A DNA stretch of 43,515 nt, from the NCBI GenBank assembly GCA_003662765.1, contig QMYR01000002.1, positions 1 to 43,515 of the forward strand, written 5' to 3'. Each line of letters starts with the position of its first letter. The stretch's first letter is position 1. The DNA comes from Candidatus Thorarchaeota archaeon. Lineage in GTDB: Archaea > Asgardarchaeota > Thorarchaeia > Thorarchaeales > Thorarchaeaceae. The notes below the pieces were generated by a model. The model worked only from the letters and a program-made list of their open reading frames with translations, did not search any database and was not told the DNA's origin. This document shows, piece by piece, positions 18,340 to 26,351 of the stretch. A program made the translations under genes and the position numbers.

Positions 18340-19302
18340 ATGACTAGAGCCCGAAGCCAACTGATTGAGGAGGTATGTACTCAATTAGAGGGTGCTGGGT
18401 TCAGATTATCATCCCCTTGCGATGTTAGGCCAACCTGTTTTGATCTTGTGGCCAGAAGAGATGATCAACTTGTGCTAATCAAGGTCTTGTGCAATATTGA
18501 TGCTCTGACAAGAGAGGATGCGGAAACTCTACAGGTGGTCGCAGAGTTCTTCAATGCAACCCCGCTGGTGGTAGGAGCTAAGACACGACGTGGCACGCTA
18601 GACGAGGACGCGGTGTACAAGAGACACGGCATTCCGACCATCACACCGGTGAGCCTTAGGAGGATAATCGCCGAGGAGAGATTGCCAAGAGAGTACATTC
18701 AGCGTGGCGGCCGGTTTGTGGCCATTGATGGTGCCAAGCTGCGGAAAGTGCGCCTTGAGCGCAGACTATCGAAACAGGATCTTGCTGATTGCGTACAGGT
18801 GTCTGCAAGAGCGATTCTTGCCTACGAGAAGGACGAGATGGATGTCAGCACGGAGGTGGCGGAGCGGCTTGAGCGAGTTCTTGAAACCGACTTGATCATC
18901 CCAATTGACATCTTTCACGAGAGGGGGAGGGGTGAACACCTCAGGCAGCCGAGCACACCTGCCGATATCTCGGACTTGGAGAAGAGAGTAAATGAGTTCT
19001 TCGAGCGACTCGGGATGCGTGTTCTGTGGACTGACCGAGCCCCGTTCCACGTTGCGGCAAAGGAGGAGGGGCCCCCGCTGATGTCAGGCGTAGGGTCTCT
19101 CAGGAGCTGGTCACTAAAGAAACGAGTAGAGATTCTCAAGAGCGTTTCCAAAATCACGGAGGCGAACGCAGTTCTCATTGTAGAAGAAGGCAAGGCAGAA
19201 GAGAACGTGTCGGAGGTTCCCGTGATAAGGCAGCTAGAGCTAGACGAGATTAACAAGCCGCGAGAGCTGAAGAAGATCATCACGGAACGTGCTGAGATGT
19301 AG
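18340..19302 (+). CDS. archaeal HTH (XRE-type) transcriptional regulator, COG1395-like
   Basis: N-terminal nuclease-fold-like domain plus HTH KLRKVRLERRLSKQDLADCVQVSARAILAYEKDEMDVSTEVAERLERVL. Confidence 0.8.
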   Translation: MTRARSQLIEEVCTQLEGAGFRLSSPCDVRPTCFDLVARRDDQLVLIKVLCNIDALTREDAETLQVVAEFFNATPLVVGAKTRRGTLDEDAVYKRHGIPTITPVSLRRIIAEERLPREYIQRGGRFVAIDGAKLRKVRLERRLSKQDLADCVQVSARAILAYEKDEMDVSTEVAERLERVLETDLIIPIDIFHERGRGEHLRQPSTPADISDLEKRVNEFFERLGMRVLWTDRAPFHVAAKEEGPPLMSGVGSLRSWSLKKRVEILKSVSKITEANAVLIVEEGKAEENVSEVPVIRQLELDEINKPRELKKIITERAEM

Positions 19303-19303
19303 T

Positions 19304-19984
19304 TCAGCCTTCAAGCCGGGACTGCTTCGTTTCAGAGGCCTCAATCACTCGTTTCACGGAATTCCACGACTTGCGAACCACTGGGGGAAGTGGCTCGCCA
19401 GTTCTGACAATGTGTTCAACAAAGCGTACCGTTTTCGGGTCCGATGGGTAGCCGGAGCCAAAGTCCCCATAGATAGTATGTAGCCTCTGAATCTCACGAT
19501 CACGCTCCACTTTCGCAACTATAGATGCTGCGGCAACAATGGGGTACTTGCTGTCAGCTTTGTGTTCGGCCACAAACTGACAGTTCGCCAGACCACTCTC
19601 ATGAGCCACCGTTTCCTCAAACCTTCTGGGAACAACATCAGCCGCATCCATATACACAACATCAGGATGTAGCTCCCGAGCTACAGAGGCAAAGGCGGAC
19701 ACCTCGATACGGTTTAGGCTAACACCTCTTGCTCGCCCCTCGTCAATCTCGACAGCCGTGATGCGTCTAATCGCAATACCCTCAGCTAGGGCCATAATCT
19801 CTGCAAAGAGAAACTCTCGGCGTTTCGCCGAAATCACCTTTGAGTCTTGAACCCCAATTTCAACGAGGTATGCTATCTGATTCGAACTCATCATGATACC
19901 GCACACAACAAGAGGTCCAACCATTGGGCCGCGCCCGGCCTCATCAACGCCTGCGACATGAAGATGGGCCGGATGAGTATGCAT
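19304..19984 (-). CDS. rnhB: ribonuclease HII
   Basis: VAGVDEAGRGPMVGPLVVCG...VYMDAADV...SIVAKVERDREI...GDFGSGYPSDPKT. Confidence 0.96.
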   Translation of the reverse strand: MHTHPAHLHVAGVDEAGRGPMVGPLVVCGIMMSSNQIAYLVEIGVQDSKVISAKRREFLFAEIMALAEGIAIRRITAVEIDEGRARGVSLNRIEVSAFASVARELHPDVVYMDAADVVPRRFEETVAHESGLANCQFVAEHKADSKYPIVAAASIVAKVERDREIQRLHTIYGDFGSGYPSDPKTVRFVEHIVRTGEPLPPVVRKSWNSVKRVIEASETKQSRLEG

Positions 19985-20094
19985 ATGTCGTGTTCAGATG
20001 GGCGCGTTTTCACTCTTGCTGTTGGTTCACAGAAAGCTTCATATCTCTATCAGTTGGTGTACGTTCTCGGCCGCATAGGGTCATGCATTGACAT

Positions 20095-20204
20095 GGGGAC
20101 GTGGCCTAGCCCGGTATGGCGACGGGCTCCAGATCTTGTGAATAACGGGGTCATAAGAAGAGGACACTCGTCGATCCTGGGTTCAAATCCCAGCGTCCCC
20201 ACCA
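20095..20204 (+). tRNA. tRNA-Trp (anticodon CCA) with 33-nt intron at canonical 37/38 (intron about 20133-20165), CCA encoded
   Basis: GGGGACG...CGTCCCC acceptor; ACGGG(27-31)/CTCGT(39-43); loop C-T-CCA-G-[intron]-A; T-arm CTGGGTTCAAATCCCAG. Confidence 0.9.
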
Positions 20205-20292
20205 ATGCACTGCTTTTTCTCATGTGTCTGCTTGAATAGTAAGCGCCTTCTTGATTGTATGCCACTTTATGCTGTTATCAGGTGGTTCAGTG

Positions 20293-21099
20293 ATGAGGAG
20301 AACGATACAGAGCATGGCCGTCATGATGGTCATGATACTGTGTATTGTTACTTGTGCCAGTTCTCTTGAGATACCACCGGGCATTACCGTGTTCGAAGTG
20401 GACTCCTTTACATACCGTGCCTCATTCCTACTGACAGACGGTACTGAGGCACTCCTTCTGCGTGGAAGGTTTGAGGTGTTCTACCTCTATCGGCATCATC
20501 ATCCCACAGTTTCGGAGCATGTGATGAGCGTCACGTTGGGATTCTACTATGGAAAGACCATACTTGGGCGACATCTCCTCACCAACGTCACGATTGATAG
20601 TCTATCGTTTCTTCCGCGGTGGCATGACAGCGCAGGCTACTCTCACGGGCCAGACGACATTCCTCCACTGTTTGAGATCAATGGTTCACTTGCCGATGGT
20701 GCCATGGTGGGTGGAAGCCAAGTCATCGATGATAATCCGGTTTCACGTTACATTCCAGATTTCGGGGGCATTCTCGTACTTCGCGGCCTAAGGCTCGTGC
20801 TAAGTACTGAGGAAACAGTCAGCATTGGAAGCGACGAACTGAGGTTCTCGTTCAGCAAGAGGCTGAACAATCACGTACCAGAGGAGGCCCAAGTACTTGG
20901 AGTGAACAATACCGCATATGCGGTCGGAGAAGGAGTCATTGCGCTCAAGACAAACGGTCAACCACCAATCATCATTATTACCGATACCGTGACTTTTGGC
21001 GCATTAGTTGTCGCTGCAGCGATTGCGAGCGTAGTGACACTGCCGCGCCTGCGAGGAAGGCTAAATACACGATCGCACCTCTATCGTGAGTCGGTGTGA
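20293..21099 (+). CDS. hypothetical secreted/membrane-anchored protein
   Basis: N-terminal signal-like MRRTIQSMAVMMVMILCIVTCASS; C-terminal TM FGALVVAAAIASVVTLPRLRGR. Confidence 0.65.
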   Translation: MRRTIQSMAVMMVMILCIVTCASSLEIPPGITVFEVDSFTYRASFLLTDGTEALLLRGRFEVFYLYRHHHPTVSEHVMSVTLGFYYGKTILGRHLLTNVTIDSLSFLPRWHDSAGYSHGPDDIPPLFEINGSLADGAMVGGSQVIDDNPVSRYIPDFGGILVLRGLRLVLSTEETVSIGSDELRFSFSKRLNNHVPEEAQVLGVNNTAYAVGEGVIALKTNGQPPIIIITDTVTFGALVVAAAIASVVTLPRLRGRLNTRSHLYRESV

Positions 21100-21162
21100 C
21101 TCGACGTGTATATCATATTCACAGAGCAATGTTTAAAACAGCAGAGAAATTCCCATTGGACC

Positions 21163-21281
21163 GATGGCGGCCATAGGCGCCAGGGTCCACCGGAACCCGT
21201 TCCGATCTCCGAAGTTAAGGCTGGCGCCGTTGCCGGAGATGTGCGCTGCGCGAGCGCGTGACAGGCCGGCAAGCTGCCACA
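21163..21281 (+). rRNA. 5S rRNA (solitary)
   Basis: TGGCGGC/GCTGCCA terminal helix; CCGTTCCGATCTCCGAAGTTAAGGCTGGCGCC core; TTTAAAA about 26 nt upstream of predicted 5' end. Confidence 0.9.
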
Positions 21282-21389
21282 TTTTCTCCTCATTCTCTGT
21301 GATAACTCTCGTACAAGAAAGGCATGCTGGTTGAGTCAGCACAGATAGAAATGATTAAAGCCTAACCGGGTTTCCTCGGCGTGATATAG

Positions 21390-22508
21390 ATGCAGTTCGG
21401 AAACACCAGCGACCTCAGTTGGATTATCAACTTGGCGTTCTTTGCGTTTATTCTAATATTCAGCCTGTATGGCACCAAGATTCAGATGTGGCAGTGGCTC
21501 AAGCAAATAGAGGCTGGACTCATCGAACTCAAGCGTATGGCGATAGAGTCTCGGCAGACGGCGATAGATACCTTCAAGAAGTATGGCAAGAGTGAGGAGG
21601 AGGTTGCTGCTGACCTCGACAGGTGGCTGGACTACTTCCTGATAGAACCCGTTGATCTTGATCCAGCAGGTGTGCTCCAGCGACTCGATCATCTACTCGA
21701 TGAACGAAGGGACAGGTATCAGGAGTTCGTTGCCGAGCTTGCACCCAACGCAGATTGCCATGAGAATCAGAACCTTGAGAACACTCTAGAAGTGACACAA
21801 GTTCTGAGCCAGATATTCAGGATTGTACGGCACTACTATCTGCTGGGAAAGAAGACCGGGAGCCAGATTCTGATTATGCAGATTCACATGCAGATGCCAG
21901 ACTTACTCAGAATCGCAAAGGCATACTACGAGGCGATGGACGCATTCTCAGAGGGCAAACCCATCGGGGATGGCGTGGGACCACTGGTCGTGACAAAGTT
22001 TGCAAGAGAATACGGTGCCACTCCTGAGAACTATGTTCACGAGGTTGGCCGTGAGGTTGGATACTATCAGGTAGAGGTAGAGGGACGGACTGTCTACGCG
22101 GTCCGTGCCACAGGCCCCGGAGGAACAGTGGGCAAACCAGGATTTGCAATCAAGAGGATTATTAAGGAGAACAAGGGGCAGATTGCACGGATAATCACTG
22201 TGGATGCCGCACTAAAACTAGAGGGAGAGAATCTTGGGCGTGTTTCAGAGGGGACCGGTGCGGCAATCGGCGACCCAGGCCCTGAGAAGTACGCCATCGA
22301 AGAAACCGCCACGCAGAACAAGATTCCAATCGAGGCCATTGTGATCAAGCAGGACGAAGCTGCGGCCGTGGGAGTCATGCGTAAGAAGATTCTCGACGCG
22401 GTCCCAGAGGTGATTGAACGGGTGAAGACCGCAATCAGGAAACGAACCAAGCCTGGCGACAAGGTCATCTTGGCCGGAATCGGGAACACAATGGGCATCG
22501 GGCTCTGA
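21390..22508 (+). CDS. conserved archaeal membrane-anchored protein, DUF1512-like
   Basis: single N-terminal TM; long conserved cytoplasmic region ending KPGDKVILAGIGNTMGIGL. Confidence 0.75.
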   Translation: MQFGNTSDLSWIINLAFFAFILIFSLYGTKIQMWQWLKQIEAGLIELKRMAIESRQTAIDTFKKYGKSEEEVAADLDRWLDYFLIEPVDLDPAGVLQRLDHLLDERRDRYQEFVAELAPNADCHENQNLENTLEVTQVLSQIFRIVRHYYLLGKKTGSQILIMQIHMQMPDLLRIAKAYYEAMDAFSEGKPIGDGVGPLVVTKFAREYGATPENYVHEVGREVGYYQVEVEGRTVYAVRATGPGGTVGKPGFAIKRIIKENKGQIARIITVDAALKLEGENLGRVSEGTGAAIGDPGPEKYAIEETATQNKIPIEAIVIKQDEAAAVGVMRKKILDAVPEVIERVKTAIRKRTKPGDKVILAGIGNTMGIGL

Positions 22509-22519
22509 GGTGATGTTCT

Positions 22520-22891
22520 GTGGGAATGATATCGAAGCTGGTTGGATTGCTATTCACTGCAGCCGGTGTGATTATTCTAATGATGATGGGTACAGTACCA
22601 GACCCAATGATGTCCGCAATCTGGATCTTTGTTGGGATGGTCATAATCACAATCGGTTTTAGCCTTATCAATGCAGGACGACAGACTAGGCAGATGAAGC
22701 CACCTCCGCCGACTGTGACAGAGATACGGTGTGATAATCCGGATTGCGACTTCAAAGAGATCCGTAATTTTGAGAGCGGCGACTACATCCTTAAGACACT
22801 AGATGTACGATGCCCCAAGTGCAACAGTACAATGACGATTCAGGGCGTCTATGTAGTGAAGGAGGAGGATGAGGGGAAAAGCTCAATCTAG
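22520..22891 (+). CDS. membrane protein with C-terminal zinc-ribbon-like motif
   Basis: two TM segments, then RCDNPDCDF...VRCPKCNSTM. Confidence 0.65.
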   Translation: MGMISKLVGLLFTAAGVIILMMMGTVPDPMMSAIWIFVGMVIITIGFSLINAGRQTRQMKPPPPTVTEIRCDNPDCDFKEIRNFESGDYILKTLDVRCPKCNSTMTIQGVYVVKEEDEGKSSI

Positions 22892-23832
22892 TTGGGCCTT
22901 GTGAGAACAATCGTCCGATTCTCTCCGACGAATACAGTGTGTTCGGACTGGCAGACCGGACGTGCACCTTTCTCAAGCAAGACCGGGAAGCCACGAATCG
23001 CCTTTGCTTTCAAGAGACGTGCTAGCTCCTGTGTCACATCAATTCCCTTATGCGATGTCCCAATCCACCGAGAGGCAAAGGGAAGCGACCCATAGTGTTT
23101 CAGCAGATGCAGTCTCAGCTTCTCAGTGACACCCTTGAGAGGCTCTTTTCGCCCAGTATTGATGAAGATGTAGACATTCTTGCTGTCGACTATCTTTGAG
23201 CCAGTTGTGGCGAATGGCTCAATGGCGAAGTACTCGCCAGCCTCAACCACAGTGGAATCGCGTGTTCTGGTGTTGGGAACCTTCTTGCCAGCATGAAGCC
23301 TATACCTCTTCAGACTGTGACCCGTCAACTCCTTGACAGGCTTCAGACCATAGTCCTTGATGACGCGCTCGATGACACGGCCCACATCGCCAAGCTTCAC
23401 TCCCGGCCGAATGAACCGGATTGCCTCATCCAAAGCCTCGTCGGTGGCAGCAATGAAGCCCTCCAATGTACCGTCTATGTCAACGGTGCGTGCAGTGTCG
23501 GCGATATAGCCATCCACGTGAACACCCACATCTATCTTGACAAGACCAAAGTCGGGAATCGTGGAGGGGTCATTTCGTGGTGATGTATAATGAGATGCCA
23601 CCTCATTGATGGAAACGTTGCAAGGGAAAGCAGGCCGCCCACCAAGCTCCACGATCCGGCGCTCCACCCGAGTGCAGATGCTGATGACCTTTACGCCCGG
23701 GCGGACCATCTCGCAGGCCTCTCGTAGCACCCTAGCCGCAATGCGGCCAGACTGGACATGTGCAGGATGTGGACCTTGTGTCATACGCATGACTCCATGA
23801 TTCACTAGAAGATTGCCACTCGCATCTGACAC
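22888..23832 (-). CDS. map: methionine aminopeptidase type II (copy 1)
   Basis: NVSINEVASHYTSP, VKIDVGVHVDGYIADTA, TGHSLKRYRLHAGKKVPN, FAIEPFAT, SEHTVFV; metal ligands retained. Confidence 0.93.
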   Translation of the reverse strand: MSDASGNLLVNHGVMRMTQGPHPAHVQSGRIAARVLREACEMVRPGVKVISICTRVERRIVELGGRPAFPCNVSINEVASHYTSPRNDPSTIPDFGLVKIDVGVHVDGYIADTARTVDIDGTLEGFIAATDEALDEAIRFIRPGVKLGDVGRVIERVIKDYGLKPVKELTGHSLKRYRLHAGKKVPNTRTRDSTVVEAGEYFAIEPFATTGSKIVDSKNVYIFINTGRKEPLKGVTEKLRLHLLKHYGSLPFASRWIGTSHKGIDVTQELARLLKAKAIRGFPVLLEKGARPVCQSEHTVFVGENRTIVLTRPN

Positions 23833-23855
23833 TTAAGATGAGCGGATGGCGCCTT

Positions 23856-24764
23856 TCACTCGTCACCTCGCCCAGTCAGTACAATGGCGCCATTCTTCGA
23901 AACGAATACCGTATGCTCGAACTGGGACACCATCCCATTGGCACCCTCAACTAGAACCGGATACGCACGGACAGCGCCGGCTCTCACAAGAGTGTGAATC
24001 ACCGCGTCAACATCGTACCTGTCAGACTTGAGCCAACGTGACGCCCAAGGTAGTGTCTTGAATCTACGCCTAGCGATATTGCGCACCTCATTGGCAAGCC
24101 TGTCGACACGACTACGATTTGACATCACATTGGAGAATATGTATGCATCGCGCCTGCTGCGGACTGTGCCGTTGCCATTGGTAGCAAATGGCTCAATCGC
24201 GTACACCTCCCCCTCCTTCATTATTGGTCCTCCGCCCATATGGATGTTAGGAACAGTCTTGCCAGCATGTAGAGTCCAAGGTTTCATTTCATGCCCAGAT
24301 AGCTGATGAATGGGGCGGAGCCCAGTCTTCCGAATGGCTCGCTCGATTGCCGCCCCCACCTCACCGACCCTCACACCTGGACGGACTATTTCGATGGCAG
24401 CGTCAAGGGCAGCCCGACTGGCGGCGATAAAGCGATCGTAGGACCCGTCAAGGTCCACTGTCACTGCAGTGTCTGAGAGGTAGCCATTAACGTGGGCCCC
24501 CAAGTCCAACTTGACAAGTCCTTGATCAGGGAATACACGCTTGTCGCCACGAGGACTAGTATAATGCGCCGCTTCTTCGTTGATTGAAACGTTACATGGG
24601 AACGCCAGCCCCGTCGCACCGTACTCCAATATCTTCCGTTCTGCGAGGTGGCATATCTTCAAGACACTGACACCAGGCTTGATAGCGCTGGCCACCTCAC
24701 TGATGACCCTGGCTGCAATCTGTCCTGCACGAACACTGTCTGGATGCGGATGGCGGTCCATCAT
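23856..24764 (-). CDS. map: methionine aminopeptidase type II (copy 2)
   Basis: NVSINEEAAHYTSP, VKLDLGAHVNGYLSDTA, SGHEMKPWTLHAGKTVPN, YAIEPFATNG, SQFEHTVFV. Confidence 0.93.
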   Translation of the reverse strand: MMDRHPHPDSVRAGQIAARVISEVASAIKPGVSVLKICHLAERKILEYGATGLAFPCNVSINEEAAHYTSPRGDKRVFPDQGLVKLDLGAHVNGYLSDTAVTVDLDGSYDRFIAASRAALDAAIEIVRPGVRVGEVGAAIERAIRKTGLRPIHQLSGHEMKPWTLHAGKTVPNIHMGGGPIMKEGEVYAIEPFATNGNGTVRSRRDAYIFSNVMSNRSRVDRLANEVRNIARRRFKTLPWASRWLKSDRYDVDAVIHTLVRAGAVRAYPVLVEGANGMVSQFEHTVFVSKNGAIVLTGRGDE

Positions 24765-24920
24765 GGCTCTTCTCCGGTGCGATTCGAAAAAGCACCACTA
24801 TATCTATCAGTGGATGTGACCATTGGCCATGTTTCATATGTCACCGATGATCACTGCACAGAGCAAAGAGATAGCGAAAAGGAGAAGTATAGCTCAGCCA
24901 TGTGACAGACTAGGAGTGTC

Positions 24921-25598
24921 TTGAGCATGAAGTTCACGTACCTTGGGCATGCATCATTCAAGGTTGAGGCTGATGACAAGACCGTGTTCATCGACCCCTG
25001 GCTCGGGGGGCCTACCTCCCCCTTGAAAGTCGACGACGTTGACCACGCAGACATCGTTCTTGTCACTCATGATCATGGCGACCATGGTTATGAGGAGGCT
25101 GTGGCCATCTGCAAGAAGACCGGTGCCTTTTTTGTAGCAATCAACGAGCTGGGGCTAAAGGCCCAGTCCGCAGGCGCCAAGCGAGTACACACACTCAATA
25201 TCGGAGGTAGTGTCAAGATAGAGGAGGTCACTGTGACTCTCGTGCAGGCGTTTCACTCGTGTGGGGAGGGTGCGCCGACAGGTTTCGTTGTCAGGTTTCC
25301 AAGTGGGACCTTCTACCACGCGGGTGACACTGGGGTGTTCTCCGGCATGCAGTTGATTGGTGACCTATACAGTCCTGACGTGGCACTCTTGCCTATAGGT
25401 AGTTACTATACTATGGATGTACAGCAAGCGGCTCTGGCCACAAGACTACTACGACCAAAATGTGTGGTGCCAATGCATTACAACACCTTTCCGGTGATCG
25501 AGGCGGACCCAGAAGAGTTCGCACAGTTAGTCAGCAGGACGGCCACATCCACCAAGGTGAAGATTCTGAAACCTGGAGAGTCAGCCGATCTACCATAA
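24921..25598 (+). CDS. UPF0173 metal-dependent hydrolase (metallo-beta-lactamase fold)
   Basis: FTYLGHASFKVEADDKTVFIDPWLGGP...VTHDHGDHGYEEA...FYHAGDTGVF...VPMHYNTFP. Confidence 0.93.
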   Translation: MSMKFTYLGHASFKVEADDKTVFIDPWLGGPTSPLKVDDVDHADIVLVTHDHGDHGYEEAVAICKKTGAFFVAINELGLKAQSAGAKRVHTLNIGGSVKIEEVTVTLVQAFHSCGEGAPTGFVVRFPSGTFYHAGDTGVFSGMQLIGDLYSPDVALLPIGSYYTMDVQQAALATRLLRPKCVVPMHYNTFPVIEADPEEFAQLVSRTATSTKVKILKPGESADLP

Positions 25599-25605
25599 AA
25601 CAAAA

Positions 25606-25960
25606 TCCCCCACAAAGGGACCGATGCCTGTCGCCCTGCACACTAACTCCCAGCCTCACAGCATCGGAGTAGTTCCGGCTCTGCTGAGCTGTCTCGTGTC
25701 GGGCATGTGACGGCATCGACCTTCCTGCCGATGTGTGAACCATGGGTGGCCTCCGTTTCACATGAGGGCAAACGCCCACATCAACAGGGTCCGTTATGGT
25801 TCGCCTAGGTCAGTTCTCGGCAGGTGTGCTCAGGCTGTTTCCCACCCCTTGCGCAACACGTCATCGTCTTGATCTCAGTGCGCCCTCGAGAGTGGGTGTA
25901 TCTCCTGAACAGATAGAGTTTGGTACTATTGTGTTATTAGTATTGCCGACGTGACACGGC
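25606..25960 (-). ncRNA. candidate structured non-coding RNA, family unassigned
   Basis: no supported CDS; helices CCTGCCGA/TCGGCAGG (25724-25731 with 25817-25824) and CCGATGC/GCATCGG (25621-25667); minus-strand TATA-like TTGTATAAAC about 25983-25992; T-rich 3' end next to TCCC/GGGGA hairpin at 25597-25620. Confidence 0.4.
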
Positions 25961-26009
25961 ACACCATCTGTATGGTCGCTAGTTTATACAACAACGTTCA
26001 AATACAGGG

Positions 26010-26335
26010 CAAATCTCTAGGGAGGATGAGAGTGGTCCCAATGGACCACTAGATGTCAATCATAGGATTATCACATCATATGCCACGGGGTCCCCCGACT
26101 CTGTGAACCGCGATGGGTCGGTGAGCGACCGTCACGCTGGTAATGAGATGATCATCACTCATCATATCACAGGATTACCGGATTACCACTTCCTTACAGA
26201 TGCAGATGGCAGGACGGGAGTTCAACCGGAAGAATACTTGAGGAATGTAGGAGTGTAAAGAGAGCATCTCCAGTATGTGAGAAGTCGCGGGAGAAACCGT
26301 CTTTGACGGTCACGTGAGGGCGCGTGGCAGAGTCA
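26010..26335 (+). ncRNA. candidate structured RNA or long structured leader upstream of dnaG
   Basis: TTTATA at 25983-25988; perfect 8-bp hairpin AGTGGTCC-CAAT-GGACCACT (26031-26050); GGTCG-gtgag-CGACC; ACCGTC-TTT-GACGGT (26296-26310). Confidence 0.3.
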
Positions 26336-26351
26336 ATAGTAGGAGACGTGT

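Noticed and set aside
26290-26330. Possible group II intron domain V-like hairpin (gagaaaccgtctttgacggt)
   Set aside because: Lacks the AGC/GUUC domain V signature and there is no reverse transcriptase ORF in the window.
25599-26340. Gap upstream of dnaG as a mobile element remnant
   Set aside because: No transposase, terminal inverted repeats or target duplication seen; hairpins are internal and better explained as RNA structure.
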